Shown here piece after piece: positions 7,899 through 16,806 of a stretch of DNA of 64,000 bases. A model generated the notes under the pieces. That model ran no database searches. It had not been told where the DNA came from and saw nothing but the letters and a program-made list of their open reading frames with translations. Source of the DNA: Paragemmobacter kunshanensis (GTDB lineage: Bacteria; Pseudomonadota; Alphaproteobacteria; Rhodobacterales; Rhodobacteraceae); contig NZ_JAALFE010000004.1 of assembly GCF_011059185.1 (NCBI RefSeq), positions 1 to 64,000 on the forward strand, given 5' to 3'. Position numbers and translations under genes: made by a program. Numbering within the stretch: position 1 is the stretch's first letter; every line of letters begins with the position of its first letter.

Positions 7899-8654
7899 TC
7901 ATCCGCGCGATATCCGCTCCGCATAGGAAGACAGCACATCCTGCACGCTCCTTGGCTTGCGTGTTTCAAGTAGCGCCCGCCCCGCGACCTGCTCGATATG
8001 ATGTTCCATCAGCTCGGCAGCCCTTTCCCCCTCGCCCGCAATCAGGGCCTCGATGATCTGGCGATGCTCATCAAGCCCGCAATCCACCGAATGCGGGCGG
8101 CCATAGATCGTCAATACAAGCGAACAGCGCGACACCGTCTCCGTCAGGTATCGGACCAGCAGCTTGTTGCCCGTCATCCCTGCAAGACGCAGGTGAAACT
8201 CCCCGGCAAGCCGGATCGCCTCGCGTTCATCGCGCGCGCCGGCAAGTTCCTCATTCACCAGCATCTGACGCAATTCTTCGATCTGCGCGGAGCTAAGCTG
8301 GCCCGCCAGTTGCAGCACCACCATCCGTTCCAACCCGCGACGAACGACGAAGATATCCCTGCCCTCGTCCAGCGTCGGGTTGGCGACAAAGGCCCCGCGG
8401 TTCGGCATCAGGTCCACCAGACCTTCCACCGAAAGCCGCAACAGCGCCTCGCGGGCAATGGTCCGGCTTGTCCCGAAGGACTCGCCGATCATGTCCTCCG
8501 GAAGCCGCGCGCCGGGTTCAAGCTGTTGTTCGATGATGGCCTGGCGCAGCGCCTCATGCACCTTTTCGGTGCGCGTCGCGGCCTTGGCCGGTTCGGCCGC
8601 CTTCCGGCCTCCGGGTGCCGTCGCAACGGGGCGCGTCTCCTTGGCCTTGGGCAT
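7899..8654 (-). CDS. GntR-family transcriptional regulator (FCD type)
   Basis: A 251-residue GntR/FCD regulator with an Ala/Lys/Arg-rich N-terminal extension of about 30 residues before the winged helix (ALRQAIIEQQLEPGARLPED, SRTIAREALLRL). The FCD domain carries the usual metal-site context (EFHLRLAGMTGN, DEHRQIIEAL, ELMEHHIEQV). The start is set by an AGGAGG site. It is divergent from the PotABCD-type operon at 8923, and TGCATGCA palindromes lie between them, so it likely controls that transporter and its catabolic genes in response to the substrate. Confidence 0.88.
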   Translation of the reverse strand: MPKAKETRPVATAPGGRKAAEPAKAATRTEKVHEALRQAIIEQQLEPGARLPEDMIGESFGTSRTIAREALLRLSVEGLVDLMPNRGAFVANPTLDEGRDIFVVRRGLERMVVLQLAGQLSSAQIEELRQMLVNEELAGARDEREAIRLAGEFHLRLAGMTGNKLLVRYLTETVSRCSLVLTIYGRPHSVDCGLDEHRQIIEALIAGEGERAAELMEHHIEQVAGRALLETRKPRSVQDVLSSYAERISRG

Positions 8655-8693
8655 CCCTCGCTCCTCCTGACATCTGCAATCGCATAGATCATC

Positions 8694-8866
8694 GCATGCA
8701 ATGCCCGGGTCAATGCCCTTTGCGCGCATCGCCGCCCGCTGCCCGCCACCTTCAGACCGAAGCGGCACCAAGGACTGCCCTTTCCCTGTGCAGAAGATCT
8801 GATTTCAGTCGAAAACCAAAGCGTCACCAATTTTTGCATGCATTAATAAAATAAAATTGCATGCAA
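8694..8866. promoter_or_regulatory. Candidate GntR operators (TGCATGCA) in divergent promoter region
   Basis: The 268-bp divergent region holds the perfect 10-bp palindrome TTGCATGCAA at 8857-8866, a TGCATGCA palindrome at 8835-8842 and a further GCATGCA at 8694-8700 close to the regulator start. The first two are separated by an AT-rich spacer and lie just upstream of a TTGACA -35 box (8869-8874) pointing toward the transporter operon. The rest of the region shows no gene. The operator role is inferred from symmetry, repetition and position. Confidence 0.55.
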
Positions 8867-8922
8867 TCTTGACATGAAATCTGATGCGGTCAACGCTGAC
8901 ACCATGGAAAAACGAGGATGAC

Positions 8923-9981
8923 ATGACCGATTCTTCCGCAGTCTCCATCAGATCCGTCAGCAAGGGCTTTGGCCGCGGCACCGCCGCCGTCCGGGTTCTG
9001 GAAAACGTCTCGGTCGAGATCGGACAGCGTGAATTCTTCACCCTCCTTGGTCCGTCAGGCTGCGGAAAGACAACGCTTCTGCGCCTGATTGCGGGCTTCG
9101 AGACGGCCGATCAGGGCAGCATCTCGATCGACGGGCAGGACGTGACGCAGGCCCCGCCCTTTCGCCGGCCGGTCAATACGGTGTTCCAGAACTACGCGCT
9201 TTTCCCGCACATGACGGTGGAACAGAACGTGGGTTTCGCCCTGGTCGAACAACAGATGCCCGCCGACAGGATCCGCGCCCGCGTGGGCGAGGCGCTCGAG
9301 ATGGTTCGCATGCAATCCTTTGCCCGCCGCCGCCCGGCCGAGCTTTCGGGCGGCCAGCAGCAGCGCGTCGCCCTTGCGCGGGCGCTGGCCCCGCGGCCCA
9401 GGGTTCTTCTGCTCGACGAACCGCTCTCGGCGCTGGATCTCAAACTGCGCAAGGAAATGCAGATCGAACTCAAGCTGCTGCAGGCCGAGGCGGGCATCAC
9501 CTTCCTCTTCGTGACCCATGACCAGGAAGAAGCGCTCACCCTGTCGGATCGCGTGGCGGTGATGCAGGGCGGCCGCATCCTGCAGATGGGCCCGCCGCGC
9601 GACATCTACGAAGCGCCAACGCACCGCTTCGTCGCCGACTTCATCGGCGACATCAACCTGATCGAGGCCGAGGCCCTTCCCGACAATGCCGTCCGTCTGC
9701 CCGGTGGGACGCAGATGTCCCTTCCCCATAAGGCCCGCGGCAGGATCACCCTGGCCATCCGCCCCGAACGCGCGCGAATCCTGGCCCCCGAGGCCGGCCA
9801 GCTGCAGGCGCAGGTGATCCATACCGCCTATCTGGGAACGGCCCTTGTCCACAAGCTGGCGCTTGCCGACGGTGGCACCTTCCTTCTGCGGCAGTCCGAT
9901 CTGGATGGCCCGCAGCCCGCAATCGGCAGCCAGGTCGGGCTTGGCCTTCCTGCCGAAGCCCTGCGCGTGCTGGCACAATGA
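8923..9981 (+). CDS. ABC transporter ATP-binding protein (PotA-like)
   Basis: A 352-residue ATPase of the spermidine/putrescine-iron importer class. Walker [10 protein letters not shown] is at 43-51, the signature LSGGQQQR at 141-148 and Walker B VLLLDEP at 161-167, followed by a switch histidine in [10 protein letters not shown]. The C-terminal TOBE domain begins around residue 275. The ATG at 8923 has GAGG upstream. It is the first gene of an operon ATPase-permease-permease-binding protein and overlaps the next gene by 4 bp. The substrate is probably a polyamine-like or other cationic nitrogen compound metabolised by the downstream amidohydrolases; this is inferred from context. Confidence 0.92.
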   Translation: MTDSSAVSIRSVSKGFGRGTAAVRVLENVSVEIGQREFFTLLGPSGCGKTTLLRLIAGFETADQGSISIDGQDVTQAPPFRRPVNTVFQNYALFPHMTVEQNVGFALVEQQMPADRIRARVGEALEMVRMQSFARRRPAELSGGQQQRVALARALAPRPRVLLLDEPLSALDLKLRKEMQIELKLLQAEAGITFLFVTHDQEEALTLSDRVAVMQGGRILQMGPPRDIYEAPTHRFVADFIGDINLIEAEALPDNAVRLPGGTQMSLPHKARGRITLAIRPERARILAPEAGQLQAQVIHTAYLGTALVHKLALADGGTFLLRQSDLDGPQPAIGSQVGLGLPAEALRVLAQ

Positions 9982-10859
9982 CCGGCAATCCCGCCCTCCG
10001 CCGCCTTGGTCTTCTGACCCCGGCCCTCGCGACCATCGCCCTGCTGATCGGCCTTCCCCTGATCCTGCTCATCTGGATCTCGCTTCTGCAGAAGGGTGGC
10101 AGCAGCGGGGTGGATTGGAACGCGGCCCCCTCGCTCGGCAACTACATCCGCCTTGCCTGGGAAGAGGATTTCGACGGCACGATGATCCTCAATACCAGCT
10201 ATCTGGTGATCCTCCTGCGCTCTGTCCTTCAGGCAGCGTTGACCACGGGGCTAAGCCTGCTTTTCGGCCTTCCCGTGGCGCTCTGGATGGCGGGCCTCTC
10301 GCGCGGGCAGCGCGACCTGATGCTTCTGCTGATCACCATCCCGTTCTGGACCAACCTTCTGGTGCGCAACTACGCCTGGCTGATCATCCTGCGCGAGGAT
10401 GGCTGGCTCGCGCAGGCTGTCGGTTCCGTATCGCCCATCGGTCCGATCCCCCTGCTCTACAACGACCTCGCGGTCGCCATCGGCCTGACCTATTCCTTCC
10501 TGCCCTTCATGATCCTGCCGCTCTATACCGTGTTCGAGAAATTCGACTGGCGGCTTCTGGAAGCCGCGCATGATCTGGGCGCTTCCCGGTCGCGCGCCCT
10601 GCGGCGGGTGCTGATCCCCATCGCGATGCCGGGCATCGCCGCCGGGTCCCTGCTTGTCTTCATTCCCTGCCTCGGGGCCTTTGTCACGCCCGCCCTGCTG
10701 GGCGGTGGCAAGACCCTGATGCTGGGCAACATCATCCAGATGCAGTTCGGCGCGTCGCGCAACTGGCCCTTCGGGGCGGCGCTCGCGGTGGTGCTGCTGG
10801 CGCTGATGCTGATCGTGATGGTCGCCATGGCGATCTGGCGCAACCGGAGGGTCAGATGA
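9978..10859 (+). CDS. ABC transporter permease (PotB-like)
   Basis: A 293-residue inner-membrane permease of the PotB/binding-protein-dependent transport family with about six hydrophobic segments. The EAA loop that contacts the ATPase reads [29 protein letters not shown]. It overlaps the ATPase gene (ATGA) and is overlapped by the next permease gene, which indicates a translationally coupled operon. Confidence 0.92.
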   Translation: MTGNPALRRLGLLTPALATIALLIGLPLILLIWISLLQKGGSSGVDWNAAPSLGNYIRLAWEEDFDGTMILNTSYLVILLRSVLQAALTTGLSLLFGLPVALWMAGLSRGQRDLMLLLITIPFWTNLLVRNYAWLIILREDGWLAQAVGSVSPIGPIPLLYNDLAVAIGLTYSFLPFMILPLYTVFEKFDWRLLEAAHDLGASRSRALRRVLIPIAMPGIAAGSLLVFIPCLGAFVTPALLGGGKTLMLGNIIQMQFGASRNWPFGAALAVVLLALMLIVMVAMAIWRNRRVR

Positions 10860-11629
10860 ACATCCGCCGCTTTCCCCTGACGCGCGAGATCTCGCTGCTG
10901 GTCCTGGTCTATCTCTATGTGCCCGTTGTGGTTCTGGTGGGATACAGCTTCAACGCCAACCGGACGGCGACCGTCTGGTCGCATGCCTCGCTGGATTGGT
11001 ATGGGCGCATTCTGGCCAACCCGACAATTCAGTCCGCCGCGAAGAATTCCCTCGTCCTGGCGCTCTGTGCCGCCACCGCCGCCACAGTGATCGCGCTTCT
11101 GGCCGCGCTGGCCACATCCCGCGCCTTTCCCGGTCGCGGCGGGGTCGAGGCGGTTCTCAACACCCCGCTGATCCTGCCCGAAATCGTCGTCGCCGTCGCC
11201 ACGCTGATGCTTTTCGTGGCGCTCGGCGTGCAGCTTGGGCTGGGGGCCATGATCCTTGCCCATACCGCCTTCTGCATTCCCTTCGCCTATCTGCCGATCC
11301 GGGCAAGGCTGGAAGGCATGAACCAGAGCTTCGGCGAAGCGGCGCAGGATCTCTATGCCAACCGCTTCCGCTGCTTCCGCCGGGTGACGCTGCCGCTTCT
11401 GTGGCCCGGCATCATGGCGGGCTTCACGCTGGCCTTCGTGACCAGCCTCGATGACTTCCTCACCTCGTTCTTCCTGTCGGGCCCCGGCACCACCACCCTG
11501 CCCGTCTACATCTTCTCGTCGATCAAGGCCGGCATCACGCCCGAGATCAACGCGATTTCCACTGTGATGCTGGTGATTTCCGTCCTGCTCGTCTCGCTTT
11601 CCTTCTTCCTCGGCCGCCTTCGGCGCTGA
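10856..11629 (+). CDS. ABC transporter permease (PotC-like)
   Basis: A 257-residue second permease subunit with about six membrane segments. Its EAA motif is EAAQDLYANRFRCFRRVTLP. The conserved block FCIPFAYLPIRARLEGM is typical of PotC-type subunits. It overlaps the PotB-like gene by 4 bp (ATGA) and pairs with it to form the transmembrane channel. Confidence 0.92.
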   Translation: MNIRRFPLTREISLLVLVYLYVPVVVLVGYSFNANRTATVWSHASLDWYGRILANPTIQSAAKNSLVLALCAATAATVIALLAALATSRAFPGRGGVEAVLNTPLILPEIVVAVATLMLFVALGVQLGLGAMILAHTAFCIPFAYLPIRARLEGMNQSFGEAAQDLYANRFRCFRRVTLPLLWPGIMAGFTLAFVTSLDDFLTSFFLSGPGTTTLPVYIFSSIKAGITPEINAISTVMLVISVLLVSLSFFLGRLRR

Positions 11630-11664
11630 GGCCGCGAACAACAATCCAACAGAGGAGTGACCCC

Positions 11665-12705
11665 ATGAAAAGAACCCTGACAGCCCTGACCCTCGCCGCG
11701 ATGACAGCCCTGCCCGCCTTCGCGCAAGACGAGGAAAAGACACTCTTCTTCTACAACTGGACGGATTACTATCCCGTCGAACTCCTCGCGAAATTCGAAG
11801 CCGAAACCGGCATCAAGGTCATCCTGGATGGCTTTGACAGCAACGATACCCTGCTGGCAAAGCTGCAATCGGGCGGGGCCGCCTATGATGTGATCGTGCC
11901 TTCGGATTACGTGATCCCCGGCATGATCAAGGACGGGCTTCTGATGAAGATCGACACCCCGTCGATGGAAAACTACGTCCACATGAAGGACGCCTTCAAG
12001 AACCCCGATTTCGACCCGACGCATGAATACACCGCCCCCTATCTCTGGGGCGTCACGGGCCTCGCCTATGACAGCGCCGCCGTCGGCGGGGCCGAGATCG
12101 AACATAGCTGGAAGGAACTGTTCGAACCGCGCCCCGAATTCGAAGGCAAGATCGCCGAACTGGATACGGCCAGTGACGTGATCCTTGCCGCATCGCTCTA
12201 TCTGGGCATTCCGCAATGCACCGAAAGCAACGATGACGCCAAGCGCATCCTTGAACTACTTGAGGCACAGGCCCCCAAGCTCAAGATGTATTCCTCCGAC
12301 AGCACGGTGGATCGCATGGCCTCGGGCGAGGTCGCGATGTATCACGTCTGGAACGGTGCCACCGCGCGCGCCACCGCCCAGCGCGATACGATCCGCTTCA
12401 TCTATCCCAAGGAAGGCACGCCGATGTTCCGCGACAACTTCGCGGTCCCGGCCAATGCGCCCCACCCCGAGAACGCAAAGATCTTCATCAACTGGATGAT
12501 GGCACCCGAAAATGCAGCGGCCGTGTCGAATGCGATTGCCTATGCCAATGCGATCAAGTCCGATGAATTCCTCGATCCGAAATGGCGCGCGATGGACGCG
12601 ATCAACATGCCCGAGGAATACGCCCCCCGCCTGGTCCCCACGATGGATTGCGGCCCCGCCGCGCGCGAATTGCGCGACAGGATCTGGACCCGCCTGAAAG
12701 GCTGA
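11665..12705 (+). CDS. Periplasmic substrate-binding protein (PotD/PotF-like)
   Basis: A 346-residue extracellular solute-binding protein. The signal peptide (about 1-20) has a KR start, hydrophobic core and AFA-Q cleavage site. The mature part begins TLFFYNWTDYYP, the hallmark of PotD/PotF polyamine-binding proteins, and continues with YDVIVPSDYVI and PYLWGVTGLAYD. It is preceded by a GAGGAG ribosome binding site and belongs to the transporter operon. PotD-like proteins also bind other amines and amino-acid derivatives, so the ligand is not fixed by homology. Confidence 0.9.
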   Translation: MKRTLTALTLAAMTALPAFAQDEEKTLFFYNWTDYYPVELLAKFEAETGIKVILDGFDSNDTLLAKLQSGGAAYDVIVPSDYVIPGMIKDGLLMKIDTPSMENYVHMKDAFKNPDFDPTHEYTAPYLWGVTGLAYDSAAVGGAEIEHSWKELFEPRPEFEGKIAELDTASDVILAASLYLGIPQCTESNDDAKRILELLEAQAPKLKMYSSDSTVDRMASGEVAMYHVWNGATARATAQRDTIRFIYPKEGTPMFRDNFAVPANAPHPENAKIFINWMMAPENAAAVSNAIAYANAIKSDEFLDPKWRAMDAINMPEEYAPRLVPTMDCGPAARELRDRIWTRLKG

Positions 12706-12760
12706 TCCCCCTGCGGCCCCTGTTCCCGGGGGCCGCAACCCACCCTTGCGGAGCATCAGG

Positions 12761-13912
12761 ATGACCACTTTCACCAATCTGCGCGACATGACCGGCGGGA
12801 CCATCGGCATCCGCTGCCAGGGCGGCCGCATCGCGGCAGTCGGCCCCGATGTCACCGCCCCCGATGCCGTCGATGGCGAAGGCCGCCTTGTTCTGCCCGC
12901 CTTCGTCGAACCGCATGTCCATCTGGACAAGACCCTGTGGGGAGAGCCGTGGCAACCCGGCAAACGCGCGGCCAGGCTGCGCGACTACATCGAAAACGAA
13001 CGGCGCGTCCTGTCGGCCAACACCACCCCGCCCGAAGATCGCGCCGCGCGCCTGCTGGCGCAGATGCTGGCCTGCGGCACCACGGCGGTCCGCTCGCATA
13101 TCGACATCGCCCCCGACATGGGGCTCACCCATGTCGAGGCGATGATGCGCCTGCGCGATGCCTGGTCAGACCGGATGGATCTGCAATTCGTGGCCTTCCC
13201 GCAGCAGGGCCTGCTCTGCCGTCCCGGCACCGCCGACCTGATCCGCGCCGCGATGGACATGGGCGTTGAAACCGTGGGCGGTCTCGATCCCGCAGGCATC
13301 GACGGCGATCCCGACGGCCAGTTGCGCTTCATCTTCGATCTGGCGGTCGAAAAGGGCGCGGGCGTCGATATCCACCTGCATGACAAGGGCGAACTCGGCG
13401 CCTGGCAGGTGGAACGCATCGCCGACTACACCCTCGCCTCGGGCCTTGCCGGCAAGGTGATGATCTCCCACGCCTATTGCCTTGGCATGATCCCCGACCA
13501 ACGGCTGGAACGCATCGGCCGCAGGCTTGCCGATGCCGGAATTTCCCTGATGACCTCCGCCCCCGCCGATGTCGCCGTTCCCCCGGTCGAGGACCTGGTC
13601 GCCATGGGCGTGACCGTCTGCTGCGGGTCTGATGGCATTCGCGACAGCTGGTCCCCCTTCGGCAATGGCGACATGCTGGAACGCGCCTTCCTCACCGCCT
13701 ATCGCTTCGACTGGAACCGGGACGAAGATTTCACCCTCGCCCTGAACTGCGCCACCCATGCCGCCGCCCGTGCCATCGGGATCAGCGACTATGGCCTCGC
13801 CCCCGGAAACCGGGCCGATTTCGTGATGATCGGGGCCAGCGGCCCGGGCGATGCCCTGTGTCGGCGGCCTTCGGACAGGCAGGTTGTCCGGCGCGGAAAA
13901 CGGGTTGTGTGA
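12761..13912 (+). CDS. Amidohydrolase, cytosine-deaminase-like
   Basis: A 383-residue amidohydrolase-superfamily enzyme resembling CodA-type cytosine deaminases. Metal-site motifs are HVHLDKT after PAFVEP (about 47-57), a histidine block RSHIDIAPDMG, VDIHLHDKGE, VMISHAY, and the C-terminal aspartate in CCGSDGIRDSWSPFG. The ATG at 12761 is preferred to a TTG 15 bp upstream because GGAG lies at the proper distance. It follows the transporter operon with a 55-bp gap. Deamination or hydrolysis of a cyclic nitrogen compound imported by the transporter is the likely job; the substrate is unknown. Confidence 0.85.
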   Translation: MTTFTNLRDMTGGTIGIRCQGGRIAAVGPDVTAPDAVDGEGRLVLPAFVEPHVHLDKTLWGEPWQPGKRAARLRDYIENERRVLSANTTPPEDRAARLLAQMLACGTTAVRSHIDIAPDMGLTHVEAMMRLRDAWSDRMDLQFVAFPQQGLLCRPGTADLIRAAMDMGVETVGGLDPAGIDGDPDGQLRFIFDLAVEKGAGVDIHLHDKGELGAWQVERIADYTLASGLAGKVMISHAYCLGMIPDQRLERIGRRLADAGISLMTSAPADVAVPPVEDLVAMGVTVCCGSDGIRDSWSPFGNGDMLERAFLTAYRFDWNRDEDFTLALNCATHAAARAIGISDYGLAPGNRADFVMIGASGPGDALCRRPSDRQVVRRGKRVV

Positions 13913-13925
13913 CAGGATCAGGCAG

Positions 13926-14582
13926 ATGGATTTCGACTTCACCACCCTTCCCCCGGCAGATCGCTACCGCCTGCTGACCAATTTCATCGGTCCCCGTCCG
14001 ATTGCCCTTGTCGGCACCCGGTCGCAGATGGGCCATAACAACGCCGCCCCCATGAGCTTCTTCAACGTCTTCTCCCACGAACCCCCGCTGGTGGTTCTGG
14101 GCATCCAGAACCGTGGCAATGGCGAAGAAAAGGACACCGTGGCGAATATCCGGCGCACCGGGGAATTCGTGGTGAACATGGTCGACATGGCCCTCGCCGA
14201 TGCGATGATCGTCTGCAGCGTCAACTTCCCCGCCGAAGTCGACGAACTCGCCTTCGCGGGCCTCACGCCGGTGCCCTGCCGCCAGATCGACGCCGCCCGC
14301 ATCGGCGAAAGCCCCTGCGCCTTCGAATGCCGCGTGGAACGGATCCTCGAATATCCCGCCCGCGTCCTCATCGTGGGCGAGGTGCTGGACATGCATGTCG
14401 AGGACCGCTGCATGGATGCCGGTCGGCGCTACGTGAACCCGGAAACCTACCAGCCCATCGCCCGCCTGCATGCCGACAACTACATCACCTCGGACCGCCA
14501 GTTCGAACTGAAGAAACCCGATGCCCTGCTGCCCTACGAACTGGCGCAGATCACGCCCCGCGCCACGGAAAGTGCCCTCTGA
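13926..14582 (+). CDS. Flavin reductase family / FMN-binding split-barrel protein
   Basis: A 218-residue member of the same family as the protein at 1286. Shared motifs are RPIALVGT, NAAPMSFFNVFS, EFVVNMVD, ESPCAFECRVE and DMHVEDRCMD. It overlaps the following racemase gene by one base (TGATG). Recurrence of this family in both catabolic operons suggests an FMN-dependent step in each pathway, although no flavin monooxygenase is present in this operon, so it may act as an enzyme in its own right. Confidence 0.85.
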   Translation: MDFDFTTLPPADRYRLLTNFIGPRPIALVGTRSQMGHNNAAPMSFFNVFSHEPPLVVLGIQNRGNGEEKDTVANIRRTGEFVVNMVDMALADAMIVCSVNFPAEVDELAFAGLTPVPCRQIDAARIGESPCAFECRVERILEYPARVLIVGEVLDMHVEDRCMDAGRRYVNPETYQPIARLHADNYITSDRQFELKKPDALLPYELAQITPRATESAL

Positions 14583-15307
14583 TGCGCATCCATGTGATCA
14601 ACCCCAATTCCACCGCCGCCATGACCCGCACCATCGCCGATGCGGCGCGGGCAGCCGCCAGCCCCGGCACCGATATCGACGCCGAAACCGGCATGGGCAC
14701 CCCCCCCTCAATCGAAGGCTACCGGGATGAGGCGATGGCCGTTCCCGCCCTGCTCGCCGCCATCCTGCGGGCCGAGGCACGCGGCGCCGATGCCCATGTC
14801 ATCGCCTGTTTCGATGATCCCGGTCTTGCCGCCGCGCGCGAGGTGGCCACAGGCCCCGTCATCGGCATCTGTCAGGCGGCCCTGCAGGTTGCCATGACGA
14901 TTTCCACCAGATTCTCGGTGATCACCACGCTGCCCCGCTCCGTTCCCGTGATCGAGGATCTGGTCGCAGCCTATGGCGCGGCCCATCGCTGCCGCAGGGT
15001 GCGCGCGGTGGACATGCCTGTTCTGGCGCTTGAGGCCGATCCGGCATCGGCCCGGGCGCGGCTCTTCGACGAAACCCGCCTCGCCATGGACGAGGACAGG
15101 GCCGAGGCGATCGTTCTGGGCTGCGCGGGCATGACCGATCTCTGCGATTGGCTGTCGCAGACGGCGGGCATTCCCGTCATTGATGGCGTCACCGCCGCCA
15201 CCCGCCTTGCCGAGGCGCTGGCAGGCGCCGGCTACCGCACGTCAAAGGCCGGGGCCTATGCCTATCCGCGAGATAAATCCGCCGACATGATCGCAGGCGC
15301 GGCATGA
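14582..15307 (+). CDS. Asp/Glu/hydantoin racemase family protein
   Basis: A 241-residue protein of the aspartate/glutamate/hydantoin racemase family, which inverts a stereocentre using two opposed cysteines. The N-terminus reads MRIHVINPNST, the signature of hydantoin-racemase-like members. Candidate catalytic cysteines are in VIACFDDPGL (about residue 78) and VLGCAGMTD (about 180). It is coupled to both neighbours by overlapping stop/start codons. Together with two amidohydrolases this points to degradation of a chiral cyclic amide such as a hydantoin derivative, which is an inference. Confidence 0.87.
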   Translation: MRIHVINPNSTAAMTRTIADAARAAASPGTDIDAETGMGTPPSIEGYRDEAMAVPALLAAILRAEARGADAHVIACFDDPGLAAAREVATGPVIGICQAALQVAMTISTRFSVITTLPRSVPVIEDLVAAYGAAHRCRRVRAVDMPVLALEADPASARARLFDETRLAMDEDRAEAIVLGCAGMTDLCDWLSQTAGIPVIDGVTAATRLAEALAGAGYRTSKAGAYAYPRDKSADMIAGAA

Positions 15308-16773
15308 CGGGCCTCGATGCGCTGACCCTCGGCCAGCGGCCCTCCGGCCGGACGGCACTGGCGGCCCGCTGGATCATCGGCCATCTGAACGGCCGCCACA
15401 AACTGTTCGAACAGGCCGAGATCGTCATCGAAGCCGATCGCGTGATCCATGTCGGCCCCGCCTTTCCCGGCCCTGTCGCACGCAGGATTGATCTGGGCGA
15501 CGTGCTGGTTTCCCCCGGTTTCATCGATCTCGATGCGCTCTCGGATCTGGATACGACCCTGCTCACCGTGGATAACGGCCCAGGCTGGGCCACGGGGCGT
15601 GTCTGGCCGCAATCCTATGTCGATCGCGGCCCGTACGAGATGTATACGCCGGAAGAACTGGCCTTCCAGAAACACTACGCCTTTGCCCAACTCCTGCGCC
15701 AGGGCATCACCTCCGCCCTGCCCATCGCCTCGCTCTTCTACCGGGAATGGGGCGAAACCACCGCCGAATTCGAAACCGCCGCCCAGGCAGCCGCCGATCT
15801 TGGCCTGCGGGTCTGGCTTGGCCCGGCCTATCGGTCGGGCGGCATGGTCTGCACGGCTCCGGGCGTTCTCGAACCCCGCTTCGACGAGGCACGCGGCCTG
15901 AAGGGACTCGACGATGCCATTGTCTTCGCCAGCCGTCACGGCGGCAGTTACGGCGGGCTGGTTCAGGCCATGCTGTCGCCCGACCGGGTGGAAACCTGCA
16001 CCCTGGCCTTGCTGGAACGCACCATGGCCGCGTCCCGCGACATGGCCCTTCCGGTGCGCCTGCACATGGCACAGGGCCGGATGGAACGGCGCACCGTGCA
16101 GGCCCTGCACGGAACCACCGCCCCGCAATGGCTCGCCCGGCATGGTCTGCTGCACGACAGGCTGATCGCCCCCCATGCCGTCGAGGCGGAACCACAGGAT
16201 CTGGCCCTCTATGCCCGTCACGGTGTCACCATCGCGCATTGCCCGCTGGTCTATGCGCGCGATGGTGAAATGCTGAAATCGTTCCGGCGCTGCCGTGACC
16301 TCGGCATCAATATCGGCATGGGCACCGATACCGCCCCCGCCGACATGGTGCTGAACATGGCCGTCGCCCTGATGATGGGCCGCGCCGCCGAAGGCGATGA
16401 TCGGGGCCTGACCACGGCCGAGGTCTTCGATGCCGCAACGATGGGCGGGGCCAATGCGCTGCATCGGCCCGATCTCGGCCGCCTGCAGCCGGGATCGAAG
16501 GCGGATATCGCGATCTTCGACATGGCCGACAGCTATTTCGCACCCCGGATCGACCCCGTGCAAAGCCTGATCTTCGGCGCAACCGGCCGGGTGACCAAAG
16601 CCGTCTTCGTGGATGGTCGCCTGTCCATGCGCGATGGCCAGGTCGCCGGGATGGACATGGCCGCCGCCCGCAGCCAGGCCCAGGCCCAGTTCGACAGGCT
16701 GCTGCAGCGCTACCCGGAACGCAGCTGGGGTCATCCCGATCTGGCCGCGATGTTCCCGCCCACCTATCCCTGA
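15304..16773 (+). CDS. Amidohydrolase (TrzN/chlorohydrolase-like) with altered metal motif
   Basis: A 489-residue protein of the amidohydrolase superfamily, closest in layout to the chlorohydrolase/TrzN/guanine-deaminase group. The N-terminal HxH metal motif expected after PGFID is replaced by DLDALSDLD. The later ligands look intact: RLHMAQG, PHAVEAE, IAHCPLVYAR and GMGTDTAPADM. The C-terminal composite sandwich strand GSKADIAIFDM is normal. The gene overlaps the racemase gene by 4 bp and ends the operon. Loss of HxH may mean a mononuclear site bound by the remaining residues or an altered reaction, so function is uncertain. Confidence 0.82.
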   Translation: MTGLDALTLGQRPSGRTALAARWIIGHLNGRHKLFEQAEIVIEADRVIHVGPAFPGPVARRIDLGDVLVSPGFIDLDALSDLDTTLLTVDNGPGWATGRVWPQSYVDRGPYEMYTPEELAFQKHYAFAQLLRQGITSALPIASLFYREWGETTAEFETAAQAAADLGLRVWLGPAYRSGGMVCTAPGVLEPRFDEARGLKGLDDAIVFASRHGGSYGGLVQAMLSPDRVETCTLALLERTMAASRDMALPVRLHMAQGRMERRTVQALHGTTAPQWLARHGLLHDRLIAPHAVEAEPQDLALYARHGVTIAHCPLVYARDGEMLKSFRRCRDLGINIGMGTDTAPADMVLNMAVALMMGRAAEGDDRGLTTAEVFDAATMGGANALHRPDLGRLQPGSKADIAIFDMADSYFAPRIDPVQSLIFGATGRVTKAVFVDGRLSMRDGQVAGMDMAAARSQAQAQFDRLLQRYPERSWGHPDLAAMFPPTYP

Positions 16774-16806
16774 ACCGGCCGGAAGGAAGGCCCCGACCAA
16801 CCCAAT

